This document shows positions 8,367 to 17,124 of a stretch of DNA of 64,000 bases, piece by piece. The DNA is taken from contig NZ_LIVQ01000001.1 in NCBI RefSeq assembly GCF_001905445.1, positions 1,116,001 to 1,180,000 of the forward strand, read 5' to 3'. Below the pieces are notes generated by a model. The model did no database searches and was not told where the DNA came from. It saw only the letters and a program-made list of their open reading frames with translations. Every line of letters begins with the position of its first letter. Position 1 is the stretch's first letter. This DNA is from Streptomyces sp. CB00455 (GTDB lineage Bacteria > Actinomycetota > Actinomycetes > Streptomycetales > Streptomycetaceae). A program made the translations under genes and the position numbers.

Positions 8367-8939
8367 TCAGGCCCGTCGCCCCATCAGTCCGAGGAGTGCG
8401 GTCTGCGCGTCCGCCCCGGCCGGCACCTCCACCGGCGCGGCGAACATCCCGCTCGCCGCGAGCTCGTCGGCATGCGGCGCGACCCGCTCGGCCGCGAAGG
8501 CGACCAGGTCCTGCGGCAGGCGGTCGTCGACCCCGACCGCCCGGGCGAGGTCCCAGGCGTGTACGGCGCAGTCGGTGATCAGGTCCGCGCAGTACGCCGA
8601 GCCCTCCGCGGGCCCCTGCGAGAGCCGGACGGTGCGGTCCAGCGCACCGGGTGCGGCGAAGGCGGCGTGCGCGGCGGCCGATGCGGTCTCCCAGGCGGCC
8701 ACCGGGTCCTCGCCCAGCACGTCGCCGGAGAAGGCGTCGCCCACTTCCTCGACGGTGCGCCCCTCGGCGACCAGCGGGGGCACCCACAGCTGCTCCCCGG
8801 TGACGTGGTCGACCAGGTCCCGCACGGTCCACTCCGAGCACGGGGTGGGTGCGTCCCATTGGCCGTCCCCTACGGCGCGCAGCCGTTCACCGAACAGCCG
8901 CAGCGCTTCGGCGTGCCGATCCAGCAGCGTCTTGGCCAT
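8367..8939 (-). CDS. TIGR03086-family DinB-fold protein
   Basis: 190 residues from the ATG at 8939. The DinB-like four-helix bundle of the mycothiol-dependent maleylpyruvate isomerase/TIGR03086 type is recognisable by PTPCSEWTVRDLVDHVTGEQLW near residues 30-55 (His as metal ligand) and by DLITDCAVHAWDLARAVG around residue 130, with the second metal-binding His in AVHAWD. Family members bind a divalent metal and some use mycothiol as a cofactor. The exact reaction is unknown. It is divergent from the methyltransferase at 9130. Confidence 0.85.
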   Translation of the reverse strand: MAKTLLDRHAEALRLFGERLRAVGDGQWDAPTPCSEWTVRDLVDHVTGEQLWVPPLVAEGRTVEEVGDAFSGDVLGEDPVAAWETASAAAHAAFAAPGALDRTVRLSQGPAEGSAYCADLITDCAVHAWDLARAVGVDDRLPQDLVAFAAERVAPHADELAASGMFAAPVEVPAGADAQTALLGLMGRRA

Positions 8940-9129
8940 GCCTCTCACCGTCCTGTGGCCCTGTGGCCCCTCCTGCGGTCCACTCTCCTCGCCCCCGCAC
9001 CGGTCCGCCACGGCCCCGCCCGGCCCCCTTGGCGGGCACGGCAGTCGTCCACATGTCAAAACGCATATCTCACAGGGCGAACATTTCCCTTACGGTGGGG
9101 ACATCGCTTCGACGAGGAGGGGTCAGGCC

Positions 9130-9948
9130 ATGAACGCCCGCAAGGAGACCGCCGTCTACACGCACGGCCACCACGAGTCGGTCCTGCGCTCGCACCGCTG
9201 GCGCACCGCCGCGAACTCCGCCGCCTACCTGACCGGCGAGCTGCGCCCCGGGATGTCGGTGCTGGACGTGGGGTGCGGTCCGGGCACGATCACCGCGGAC
9301 CTCGCGGAGCTGGTCGCTCCGGGCGGCCGGGTGACCGCCGTCGACGCGTCCGGGGAGGTGGTCGCGCAGGCCCGCGCGTACCTGGCGGAGCGGGGCACCG
9401 GCGGGGTGGAGTTCGCGACGGCGGACGTCCACGCGCTCGCCTTCCCGGACGCCTCCTTCGACGTGGTCCACGCCCACCAGGTGCTCCAGCACGTCGGGGA
9501 CCCGGTCCAGGCCCTGCGCGAGATGCGGCGGGTGTGCCGGCCGGGCGGGACCGTGGCCGTGCGGGACGCCGACTACGCGGCGATGATCTGGTACCCGGCG
9601 GCGCCCGGCCTGGACACCTGGCTGGACCTGTACCGGAGGGTCGCCCGCGCCAACGGCGGCGAACCGGACGCGGGCCGCCGCCTGCGGGCCTGGGCGCGGG
9701 AGGCCGGATTCACGGACGTGCGGTCCTCGGCGTCGGCCTGGTGCTACGCCACCGCGGAGGAGGCCGCCTGGTGGTCGTCCTTGTGGGCGGACCGGACGAC
9801 GGCCTCGGCCTACGCGGACACGGCCGTCGGCGGCGGCCACACGACCCCGGCGGAACTGTCGGACATCGCCGGGGCCTGGCGCGCCTGGGGAGCGGACCCC
9901 GACGCCTGGTTCTCGGTCCTGCACGGCGAGGTCCTCTGCCGGGTCTGA
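9130..9948 (+). CDS. Class I SAM-dependent methyltransferase
   Basis: 272 residues, ATG at 9130 preceded by GACGAGGAGG. The Rossmann-fold methyltransferase motifs are complete: motif I VLDVGCGPGTITADLAEL (residues about 44-62), motif II acidic end VTAVDAS, ADVHALAFPDASFDVVHAHQVLQH (motif IV and post-IV) and RVCRPGGTVAVRD. This is the UbiE/Methyltransf_11 type acting on small molecules. The C-terminal region rich in Trp (WYP, AAWWSSLWAD) probably forms the substrate cap. The substrate is not predictable and no partner gene is adjacent. Confidence 0.88.
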   Translation: MNARKETAVYTHGHHESVLRSHRWRTAANSAAYLTGELRPGMSVLDVGCGPGTITADLAELVAPGGRVTAVDASGEVVAQARAYLAERGTGGVEFATADVHALAFPDASFDVVHAHQVLQHVGDPVQALREMRRVCRPGGTVAVRDADYAAMIWYPAAPGLDTWLDLYRRVARANGGEPDAGRRLRAWAREAGFTDVRSSASAWCYATAEEAAWWSSLWADRTTASAYADTAVGGGHTTPAELSDIAGAWRAWGADPDAWFSVLHGEVLCRV

Positions 9949-10068
9949 CCGGCCGCCGCAGACAGCCGCAGACCGCCGCAAGACCTCCAGCCCGTCCGTG
10001 GCCCAGGCCCTGGGGCGGCAGGGGCGTCACCCCCGGCGAAGCGCCATCCCGCCCGCGCCCCGCCCCCG

Positions 10069-12063
10069 CTACACCGGCGGTCGCATGCGGAAGTCGTACC
10101 GCTCGGGGAGCGGCCGGTCCGTCAGCGCGGCCCAGACCTCGGCCAGGACCTCTTCCCCCTCCCGCAGGTCGGCCAGCTCGAAGCCGTCCTCGAACACCCG
10201 CCGGGCCGCCGCCACGTGTCCCTCGGCGGCCAGCAGCCGGGCCGCCAGGAGGCGGAAGCGGCCCTGTTCGCGCACGGCGGGCCGCAGCCGGTCCCATACC
10301 CGCCGCGCCTCGGGCAGCCGTCCCACCCCGAGCAGCGCCGCCATGGCCTCCTGCCCCAGCGCGGCCTCCGCGGCCGCCCACGCCTCGCCTCCCCGGCTCT
10401 CCCCCGCCAGGTCCTCGAAGGCTTCCGCGTAGCCGTCGGCCGCCCGCGCCGGGTCCCCGGCCAGGGCATCGGCCACCGCCAGGCAACGCAGCAGCGGCCA
10501 CCGCGAAGGGGCCAGGGGCAGCCCGCGCTGCCAGCTCCGTACCGCCTGGGCCACGTCTCCGGCGTGCCACTGGGCCACGCCCAGGTGGTATTCGGTCAGC
10601 GGGTCCGCCGGGGCCGTCTCCAGCATGTCCCGCCAGTGCGCGGCGACCAGGCTCGGACCCGGCGGCGCCACCCGGCGCGGAGTGGGGAAGACGCCCGTGC
10701 GCCAGAGCTCCAGCCACGGTTCCTGGACCTCGCCGAGGGTGGACGCCTCGAAAGGGGTGCCCGGCAGCTCGAAGCCCCCGCACAGCACCTCCAGCGCACC
10801 CCAGCCCGAGCCCGTCGCGAGCCGCTCCCCCGGCTCGGTGTCGGCGCAGGCCCGCCACGCCTCGTACGCCGCCTGCACCCGCTCCGGGGGCAGTGCGGCG
10901 TCCAGCGCCTCCTGGGCCGCGCCGCGGGCCGCCGCCCAGTCGGTGCCGTGCACCGCCGCCGGTTCCGCGGCCAGCGGCCCGTAGGCTTCCAGCCAGCTGA
11001 ACTCCGCCCCTCCCTCCAGGCGTACGTGTTCCAGCTGGGTCCGGGCGAGCCCGGCCTGGATCTCCGCGTAGCCGTCCGTGCCCGGCTCGGTCAGCCACTC
11101 CTGCCAGCGCCTGCCGCCGCCGCCCGCGCCCCACACGAACAGCTTGCGTCCGCGCAGCCGGTCGGTGGAGGTCTGCACGAGCCCCTGACCGGTCTGGTCC
11201 AGCGAGGCGATCCAGGGCCGCGTGCCGTCCTGGACGTCGTAGAAGAAGTCGGCGGGGTACTCGCTGCGCAGGGGGTAGGTCCGGTCGGCGCCCTCCCACC
11301 GCGGCACCGGGACGCGGCGCAGCGAGCGCTCGTAGCCGAAGTGCCAGGCCTCGTCGGCGGGGGCCAGGACGCGGGTGCCCGCCTCCTCGGGGACGGCGGT
11401 GTTGGACCACCAGTACACGGGCGCGGGCCGCTCGTGCGGATTGCGCACGCGCACGCCGACGTAGAGGAAGTGCGACTCCCCGGGCAGCCACAGGTCCACC
11501 TGGAAGGGCAGGTCGCGCAGCCGCTCCCACTCCCACAGCCGGACCATCGCACCGCCGTCGGGGGCCGGGACCACCGCGGCGTGCAGCGGGGCGCAGGAGA
11601 GGGCGGTGTGCCCGGTGGCGCCGGTGTTCCATTCGATGCCGCCGGAGAACCAGGCGCCGTTCAGGGCCAAGTTGGCCGGCTGGAACACCGGGTTGCGGTA
11701 GAGGAGTTCACGGCCGGTCGGCAGGTGGACGAGGGAGTGGACGCGCCCGCCGAGCTCGGGCAGGACGGTCACCCTCAGGTGTTCGTTCTCGATGACGATC
11801 GAGGCGAACTCCCGCTCGGAGCGCTCCCGGCCGTAGCCGTCCCGGAGCCGGACGGGCAGCAGCGAACGCAGTGGCTCGTAGCCGATCTGCCGGGCCATGT
11901 CGCGCGGCAGGCCGTCGCGCCCGGGGGCACCTCCCGGCGGTAGCCGGGGGACCTCGTCCACCGCGTGCACGCCGTCGGGTGCGCGCAGGGCGGGCAGCGG
12001 GTTCTCGGAGCCCAACGGGGCTGCGGGAAGGGTCAGTACGGCGCGTCGGACGGTGGTGGCCAT
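10069..12063 (-). CDS. DUF5107 / TPR protein with mutarotase-like beta-sandwich
   Basis: 664 residues from the ATG at 12063; an in-frame start 15 bases earlier is possible. Residues about 60-330 form the DUF5107 domain, related to the galactose-mutarotase supersandwich: VTVLPELGGRVHSLVHLPTGRELLYRNPVFQPANL, then GAWFSGGIEWN, FLYVGVRVRNP and VYWWSNTAVPE. From about residue 440 helical repeats of TPR type begin (DPLTEYHLGVAQWHAGDVAQAVRSWQRGL and later pairs). Known relatives are large sugar-related proteins of unknown activity in actinomycetes and Bacteroidetes. Carbohydrate binding is likely and catalysis unproven. It is monocistronic, convergent to the methyltransferase. Confidence 0.82.
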   Translation of the reverse strand: MATTVRRAVLTLPAAPLGSENPLPALRAPDGVHAVDEVPRLPPGGAPGRDGLPRDMARQIGYEPLRSLLPVRLRDGYGRERSEREFASIVIENEHLRVTVLPELGGRVHSLVHLPTGRELLYRNPVFQPANLALNGAWFSGGIEWNTGATGHTALSCAPLHAAVVPAPDGGAMVRLWEWERLRDLPFQVDLWLPGESHFLYVGVRVRNPHERPAPVYWWSNTAVPEEAGTRVLAPADEAWHFGYERSLRRVPVPRWEGADRTYPLRSEYPADFFYDVQDGTRPWIASLDQTGQGLVQTSTDRLRGRKLFVWGAGGGGRRWQEWLTEPGTDGYAEIQAGLARTQLEHVRLEGGAEFSWLEAYGPLAAEPAAVHGTDWAAARGAAQEALDAALPPERVQAAYEAWRACADTEPGERLATGSGWGALEVLCGGFELPGTPFEASTLGEVQEPWLELWRTGVFPTPRRVAPPGPSLVAAHWRDMLETAPADPLTEYHLGVAQWHAGDVAQAVRSWQRGLPLAPSRWPLLRCLAVADALAGDPARAADGYAEAFEDLAGESRGGEAWAAAEAALGQEAMAALLGVGRLPEARRVWDRLRPAVREQGRFRLLAARLLAAEGHVAAARRVFEDGFELADLREGEEVLAEVWAALTDRPLPERYDFRMRPPV

Positions 12064-12180
12064 GAGGAAAGGGAACACGCCGGGGCCCCCGCTGCACAGG
12101 GGTTCCGCGGATCACCACCGGTCAGGATTACGCAAAGGCGCCCGCGGTGGGTGGTGGACGTGACCGGCGGCCGTCGCACG

Positions 12181-12216
12181 GACCCGGACCCGGCCGGGGA
12201 CCCGGACCCGGCCGCG
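12181..12216. repeat. 18-bp tandem repeat, two units
   Basis: Two units of GACCCGGACCCGGCCGGG (second ending in CG) in the 173-bp space upstream of the DUF5107 gene. It is a simple slippage-type repeat with no evident role. Confidence 0.6.
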
Positions 12217-12229
12217 GGAGGGCCCCGGG

Positions 12230-12240
12230 CACAGCACTAG
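12230..12240. repeat. Terminal remnant of the 66-bp palindromic repeat
   Basis: CACAGCACTAG matches the end of the elements at 12801 and 37838 exactly. The stop codon of the reverse-strand GNAT gene (TAG, bases 12239-12237) lies inside it. With the element at 12801 it puts inverted CTAGTGCTGTG ends on either side of the GNAT gene. The match is only 11 bases and could be chance. Confidence 0.45.
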
Positions 12241-12791
12241 GGGAGCGGCATGTCGCTGGTCACGGCCCAGCGTTCGTGGTCGCGCCAGGCGCCGTCGATG
12301 TGGAGGAAGTCCGGGGAGAGCCCCTCCAGACGGAAGCCCGCTCCCCGGACCAGCGCGATCGAGGCGGTGTTGCCCGGCTGGATGTTGGCCTCCAGCCGGT
12401 GCAGGCCCAGACCTTCCCCGGCCGGCGCGAAGGCGTGCGCGAGGACCAGGCGCAGGGCCTCGTGGAAGAGGCCGCGCCCGGCGGCGTGCGCGAAGGCGGC
12501 GTAGCCGAGCGCGCCGCAGCGGAAGGCTCCGTGCACGATGTTGTTGATGTTGACGAATCCGGCGAGGGCTCCGGTCCCGAGTTCGCAGACGAGGAAACCC
12601 GCCCTGCCCTCGCCTTCGGTCAGCCGGGTCGCGTACGGCTCGTACTCCTCGATGGTGGCGGGCGGGAACAGCCAGGGGCGGTGCAGCTCCCGGCTCTCGT
12701 GCGCGCGGGCGGTGAACTCGGGTCCGTCGGCGAGCCGGTAGGGCCGCAGGCCCACCCGCCCGCCCTCCCGCAGGTACGTGGAAAAGGTCAT
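12237..12791 (-). CDS. GNAT N-acetyltransferase (RimJ/RimL type)
   Basis: 184 residues. Order of motifs: VGLRPYRLADGPEF start of the domain, GTGALAGFVNINNIV (beta strands 2-3), ALGYAAFAHAAGRGLFHEALRLVL (the GYW...G-x-G/A acetyl-CoA pyrophosphate loop), and LHRLEANIQPGNTASIALVRGAGFRLEGL. The last is the classic Acetyltransf_3 motif with N-x-x-S. It resembles ribosomal-protein-Ser/Ala N-terminal acetyltransferases; the substrate is unknown. It ends in a TAG provided by a copy of the palindromic-repeat terminus, and a complete copy lies 10 bp upstream of its start. Confidence 0.88.
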   Translation of the reverse strand: MTFSTYLREGGRVGLRPYRLADGPEFTARAHESRELHRPWLFPPATIEEYEPYATRLTEGEGRAGFLVCELGTGALAGFVNINNIVHGAFRCGALGYAAFAHAAGRGLFHEALRLVLAHAFAPAGEGLGLHRLEANIQPGNTASIALVRGAGFRLEGLSPDFLHIDGAWRDHERWAVTSDMPLP

Positions 12792-12800
12792 CCGCCCAGG

Positions 12801-12866
12801 CTAGTGCTGTGGCCGGGAAGGTTTGGGGGCGCCGCGGCCCGGTGAACCTTCCCGGTCACAGCACTG
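12801..12866. repeat. 66-bp palindromic dispersed repeat, copy 1
   Basis: Arms CTAGTGCTGTGGCCGGGAAG and its near-complement ending CCCGGTCACAGCACT enclose a GC-rich centre (GGGGGCGCCGCGGCCCGG). The whole sequence matches the reverse complement of 37838-37902 at most positions. It is a MITE/REP-like mobile or structural repeat and has no coding capacity. Confidence 0.8.
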
Positions 12867-12889
12867 GGAGATGTGACAGGATCCGCGGT

Positions 12890-13657
12890 GTGATCATCCC
12901 CTCCGACACCCGCGGTCTCCTGGCCGCGGCGGCCCGCGACAACGCCGAATGGTGTGACGCGGTGTGCCGCGCCCACGGGCTGCCCGGTGTGTTCGGACCG
13001 GACGCCTGGTCCGCCGCGCGCCGGACCCCGCCGCTGTACCCGGACGCCGTGACGCTCACGCCGGAGGCGTCGGGCGCCGCGCTGGTGGCCGGGATCGACA
13101 CCGGCTCGCCCGGCTGCTCGGTCAAGGACGGCTTCGCCGCGCTCGATCTGGTCCCGGCCGGCTTCGAGGTCCTGTTCGAGGCGCAGTGGATCCACCGGCC
13201 CGCCCCGGCGGCCGGGGTGTGCGGCCCGGGCCCCGAGTGGTCCGAGGTCACCACCGCCGGCGAGCTGGAGGCCTGGGAGGCCGCGTGGGACGGAGGGGGG
13301 AGCACCGGCCTGTTCCGCCCGGCCCTGCTGGGCGGGGACATCGCCTTCCTGGCGGGCCGGGCCGGGGGCCGCATCGTGGCGGGGGCGGTGGCGCACCGCG
13401 GCAGTGGGCCGGTGGTCGGCGTGTCCAACCTCTTCGCCCACGCCGCAGCGGATCCAGCACCCGGACCCGAGGCCCGTGCCGGCGCCGCCGCGCACGCCCG
13501 CGCCGACGCCGCCTGGTCCGGCGTCCTCGCCTCGATCGCCGCCCGCTGGCCGGGGCTGCCCGTCGTGGGCTACGAGTCGGGGGACGACCTGGAGGCCGCG
13601 GTCCGGGCCGGCTTCACCCCGATCGGCCCCCTCCGCGTCTGGCTGCACACCGCCTGA
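12890..13657 (+). CDS. GNAT-like protein of unknown substrate
   Basis: 255 residues from the GTG at 12890. The frame stays open upstream through the palindromic repeat, but that part has no ribosome site. The first 90 residues (WCDAVCRAHGLPGVFGPDAW, DAVTLTPEA) are specific to actinomycete proteins. The second half reads as a GNAT domain without a textbook pyrophosphate loop: IAFLAGRAGGRIVAGAVAH, VGVSNLFAH, ARWPGLPVVGYESGDDLEAAVRAGFTPIGPLRVWL. The last piece is the usual closing of GNAT folds, in which a residue pair and a GF-x-P-x-G-x-L-x-V-W strand finish the sheet. Acetyl-transfer activity is likely but unproven. Confidence 0.72.
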   Translation: MIIPSDTRGLLAAAARDNAEWCDAVCRAHGLPGVFGPDAWSAARRTPPLYPDAVTLTPEASGAALVAGIDTGSPGCSVKDGFAALDLVPAGFEVLFEAQWIHRPAPAAGVCGPGPEWSEVTTAGELEAWEAAWDGGGSTGLFRPALLGGDIAFLAGRAGGRIVAGAVAHRGSGPVVGVSNLFAHAAADPAPGPEARAGAAAHARADAAWSGVLASIAARWPGLPVVGYESGDDLEAAVRAGFTPIGPLRVWLHTA

Positions 13658-13712
13658 TCACACCGCCCGATCACCACCCGATCGCCGCCTGATCGCCTCC
13701 CGATCGCCCGTC

Positions 13713-13744
13713 GCCCGATCGCCCGATCGCCCGATCGCCCGATC
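13713..13744. repeat. 8-bp tandem repeat between convergent genes
   Basis: Four perfect units of GCCCGATC, preceded from 13660 by degenerate ones. The stop codon of the peptidase gene (reverse TGA, 13745-13743) lies in the last unit. Each unit contains the palindrome GATC or CGATCG. It is probably replication slippage, and the run could fold as a bidirectional stop. Confidence 0.8.
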
Positions 13745-15752
13745 AGGACCGCAGCTCCAGCCGCGGGACGTCGGTGCGCTCGATCCCGAAGACCTGTGCG
13801 TACAGCGACAGTTCCGCCTCCAGTGCCCGGACCATCGTCTCGGCCCGCCGGAAGCCGTGCCCCTCGCCCTCGAAGGCCACGTACGCGTGCGGCACCGACC
13901 GCCCCCGCATGGCGGCGAGGAAGCGCTCCGCCTGGGCCGGCGGGCAGACGGGGTCGTCCAGGCCCTGGAGCAGGACGAACGGGGCCGTGATGCGGTCGGC
14001 GCGGGCCATCGGCGAGCGCTCCCGGCCCCGCACCGCGAGGGTCTGCGGCGGCCCGGCGAGACCGTCGATGTAACGGGACTCCAGATCGTGGGTCTCCTCG
14101 GCGAAGCCCGCCAGGTCCAGGACCGGGTAGAGGACGGCCGCGCAGGCGTACAAGCCGGTGGCGGCCAGGGAGGCCGCCGCGGTCCAGCCGCCGGCGCTGC
14201 CGCCCCGGATGGCCAGCCGGTCCGGGTCCGCCGTGCCCTCGGCGGCCAGGGCCCGGGCCACGGCCGCGCAGTCCTCGACGTCGACCACGCCCCACTGCTC
14301 GCGCAGCCGCTCCCGGTAGGCGCGCCCGTACCCGGTGGAGCCGCCGTAGTTCACCTCGACCACACCGATGCCGCGCGAGGTGAAGTAGGCGATGTGCAGG
14401 TCGAGTACGGGCGGCACGTGGTCGGTGGGGCCGCCGTGCGCCCACACCACGTACGGGGGCAGCTCGTCGGCGGCGGCCCGGCAGGCCGGGTGGTGCGGCG
14501 GGTAGACGTGCGCGTGGATCTCCCGGTTGTCGGGGCCGGGGAAGGTCCGGCTCTGCGGCTCCGGGTAGTAGGCCGGGTCCACCCCGTCCGCCGGCGGTGC
14601 GGCGCGCCCGCCGACCGCCCGGGCGTGCCCGGTGGAGGTGTCCAGCTCCACCACCTCGTAGGCGCTGCGCGGGCTGGCGGCGACCCCGTAGACACGGGTG
14701 CCGCTGACCGCGAGCGTCGGCTGCCAGGCCGTCCAGGGGCCCGCCGCGTCCACCAGGCCGCCGCTCTCCGGGTCCAGGACGCCGAGGACCGGGGAGCCCA
14801 GACCGTGCAGGACGGCGACGAGCCCTTCGGGCAGCGGGGCGAGCCAGCGCAGCCCGGGCTTCCACAGCGGGCCGCCGAACTCCTCCTCGCGGGGGCACAG
14901 GCCGACCGCCTCGCCCGTCTCGGGGTCCACCCGGTACGGGTTCCACCAGCCGCTGCGGTCGCTGACCGCGAGGAGGGTTCCGCCGGGCGTCCACTCGACC
15001 TGGGCGACGGCCTCCTCGGGGCCGCCCAGCACGGTCCGCGCTTCGCCCGGTGTCCCGTCGGCGTCGATCTCGGCGAGTTTCAGCTCGGTACCGTCCCAGG
15101 GCATCCGCGGGTGGTCCCACACCAGCCAGGCCGCGTACCGGCCGTCCGGGGAGAGCCGCGGCCCGGTGGTGAACCGGTGCCGGTCGTCGGTGAGTTCGCG
15201 CACCGCGCCGCGGTCCCGGGCGGCCGATCCGTCCAGCGGTACGGCGGCCAGCACCCGGCGCACGTCGGTGGGGGCGGGACCGGTGAACTCCTCCATCACG
15301 CACCACACCTCACCGCCGCGCAGCACCGGGTCGACCCAGCGCAGCCCGCCGCCGACCTCGGAGAGGGGGGTCAGGGGCCGGGGTTCGGCGCCGCCGGGCG
15401 CGTCCGGTTCGAAGGCGTAGAGGCGCTGGTCGGCGAAGTGGACGAAGACCAGCAGCGGCCCGCCTTCCGGCCGCTGGACGCCGGCCCAGGGGTGGCCGCC
15501 GTACTCGGTGACCCTGCTGCGCACGTTCCACGGCGCGGGCAGGACGGCGCCGTCCCGGCCGGGCCCGCCGGCGCCCTGGGAGGTCCGGCGCACCAGGGTG
15601 CGCCGGCCGCCCTCCCGGGGCCGGGGTTCGGTCCACCACACCTCGGGACCGACCGTGCCCACGTATTCGGGGCGGCCGTCGAGCGAGGCGGCGAGCCGGG
15701 CGTCGAGGGGCGAGGGCCAGCTTCCGTAGGGCCGGGTCGCCGCCACCGCCAT
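13743..15752 (-). CDS. S9 family prolyl-oligopeptidase-type peptidase
   Basis: 669 residues. The N-terminal 400 residues form a beta-propeller (repeated SPDGRYAAWLVWD, WTPGGTLLAVSDRSG) that gates access. The C-terminal alpha/beta-hydrolase domain has the nucleophile IRGGSAGGWTA (Ser, about residue 510), Asp in LQGLDDPVCPPAQAE and His in EGEGHGFRR. PYVVWAHGGPTDH supplies the oxyanion region. This is the dipeptidyl-aminopeptidase/acylaminoacyl-peptidase group, cytoplasmic since there is no signal peptide. It lies 13 bp after an M20 hydrolase gene, which follows an M55 peptidase: a peptide-degradation operon. Confidence 0.9.
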   Translation of the reverse strand: MAVAATRPYGSWPSPLDARLAASLDGRPEYVGTVGPEVWWTEPRPREGGRRTLVRRTSQGAGGPGRDGAVLPAPWNVRSRVTEYGGHPWAGVQRPEGGPLLVFVHFADQRLYAFEPDAPGGAEPRPLTPLSEVGGGLRWVDPVLRGGEVWCVMEEFTGPAPTDVRRVLAAVPLDGSAARDRGAVRELTDDRHRFTTGPRLSPDGRYAAWLVWDHPRMPWDGTELKLAEIDADGTPGEARTVLGGPEEAVAQVEWTPGGTLLAVSDRSGWWNPYRVDPETGEAVGLCPREEEFGGPLWKPGLRWLAPLPEGLVAVLHGLGSPVLGVLDPESGGLVDAAGPWTAWQPTLAVSGTRVYGVAASPRSAYEVVELDTSTGHARAVGGRAAPPADGVDPAYYPEPQSRTFPGPDNREIHAHVYPPHHPACRAAADELPPYVVWAHGGPTDHVPPVLDLHIAYFTSRGIGVVEVNYGGSTGYGRAYRERLREQWGVVDVEDCAAVARALAAEGTADPDRLAIRGGSAGGWTAAASLAATGLYACAAVLYPVLDLAGFAEETHDLESRYIDGLAGPPQTLAVRGRERSPMARADRITAPFVLLQGLDDPVCPPAQAERFLAAMRGRSVPHAYVAFEGEGHGFRRAETMVRALEAELSLYAQVFGIERTDVPRLELRS

Positions 15753-15765
15753 TACGGGGTCCCCC

Positions 15766-17124
15766 TCACAGGGTGCGCAGGGCGCGGTCGAGGACGCGGA
15801 CGCCGAAGTGGAGGGCGTCGACGGGCACCCGCTCGTCCACGCCGTGGAAGAGGGACCAGTAGTCGAAGCCGGGCGGCAGCTTCAGGGGGGAGAAGCCGTA
15901 ACCGGTGATGCCGAGGCGGGAGAACTGCTTGGCGTCGGTGCCGCCCGCCATGCAGAAGGGCACCACGTGGGCGTCCGGATCGAAGTGCTCGACGGACTCG
16001 CGCAGGATCCGGTACGTCCGCCCGTCCACGGGCGCTTCGAGGGCGATCTCCCGGTGCTGGAACTCCCAGCGCACGTCCGGGCCGGTCAGTTCGTCCAGGG
16101 TGGCGATGAACTCGGCCTCACCGCCTGGCAACGTCCGCCCGTCCACGTAGGCGGTGGCCTGCCCGGGGATCACGTTCAGTTTGTAACCGGCGCTGAGCAT
16201 GGTCGGGTTGGCGCTGTTGCGTACGGTCGCCTCGACCAGCGCGGCGGCCGGCCCGAGCCGGCCGAGCAGGGCGTCGAGGTCGAAGCCGGGTGCGCGCGGA
16301 TCCACCGGCAGGCCCTGCAAGGCGGCGAGTTCGGTGAGGCAGGCGACGACGGTGCCGGTGAGCCGGACGGGCCACTCGTGGGCGCCGATCCGGGCCACGG
16401 CGGCGGCGAGGCGGCTGACCGCATTGGCCTTGTTGGGCTTGGACCCGTGGCCGGCGGTGCCGTGGGCGGTCAGCTTCAGCCAGGCGGTGCCGCGTTCGCC
16501 GGCGGCGATCGGGTAGAGGGCCCGGCCCGGCGCGGTGTGCACGGTGAAGGCACCGGATTCGCCGATCCCCTCCGTACAGCCCTCGAAGAGGTGCGGGTGG
16601 CGGTCGGCGAGGAAGCCGGAGCCGTCGACCGCGCTGTCTTCTTCGTCCGCCGTGAAGGCGACCACGATGTCGCGGCGCGGTTTCACGCCGGCCCGCGCCC
16701 AGGCGCGTACGACGGCGAGCACCATCGCGTCCGTGTTCTTCATGTCGACGGCTCCGCGGCCCCACACCACGCCGTCACGGACCTCGCCCGAGAAGGGGTC
16801 CGCGCTCCAGTCGGCGGCTTCGGCCGGGACCACGTCGAGGTGGCCGTGGACCAGGAGCGCCTCGGCAGTGGGGTCGGCGCCCTCGACACGGGCCACGACG
16901 TTGGTCCGGCCGGGGGTGCGTTCGAGCAGCACCGGTTCCAGCCCGGCGGCGGCGAGACGCTCGGCGGCGTATTCGGCGGCGGGCCGTTCCCGGCAGTCGC
17001 CGCCGCCGCGGTTGGTGGTGTCGATCCTGATGAGGCCGGAGGTGAACTCGACCACCTCGTCCAGGGCTGTGCGGTCCACGGCGTCGACCGGGACCTCGCT
17101 GGTGACTGTGTGCATGTCAGCCAT
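15766..17124 (-). CDS. M20 family metallopeptidase/deacylase
   Basis: 452 residues. The zinc ligands of the M20/M25/M40 family are all visible: LLVHGHLDVVP (His), WGRGAVDMKN (bridging Asp), FTADEEDSAVDGSG (catalytic and ligand Glu), and C-terminal LFHGVDERVPV (His). Dimerisation-domain segment GHGSKPNKANAVSRL is present. Members remove C- or N-terminal residues or acyl groups from peptides and amino acids. The ATG at 17124 overlaps the end of the M55 gene by eight bases; an ATG at 17115 would leave a two-base gap. Confidence 0.9.
   Translation of the reverse strand: MADMHTVTSEVPVDAVDRTALDEVVEFTSGLIRIDTTNRGGGDCRERPAAEYAAERLAAAGLEPVLLERTPGRTNVVARVEGADPTAEALLVHGHLDVVPAEAADWSADPFSGEVRDGVVWGRGAVDMKNTDAMVLAVVRAWARAGVKPRRDIVVAFTADEEDSAVDGSGFLADRHPHLFEGCTEGIGESGAFTVHTAPGRALYPIAAGERGTAWLKLTAHGTAGHGSKPNKANAVSRLAAAVARIGAHEWPVRLTGTVVACLTELAALQGLPVDPRAPGFDLDALLGRLGPAAALVEATVRNSANPTMLSAGYKLNVIPGQATAYVDGRTLPGGEAEFIATLDELTGPDVRWEFQHREIALEAPVDGRTYRILRESVEHFDPDAHVVPFCMAGGTDAKQFSRLGITGYGFSPLKLPPGFDYWSLFHGVDERVPVDALHFGVRVLDRALRTL

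Noticed and set aside
12809..12889. Upstream extension of the GNAT-like gene through the palindromic repeat
   Set aside because: The added 27 codons lie in the mobile repeat and lack a ribosome site; GTG at 12890 is preferred.
13660..13745. Regular repeats that might be a CRISPR array
   Set aside because: Units are eight bases and contiguous, without spacers, and no cas genes are near.
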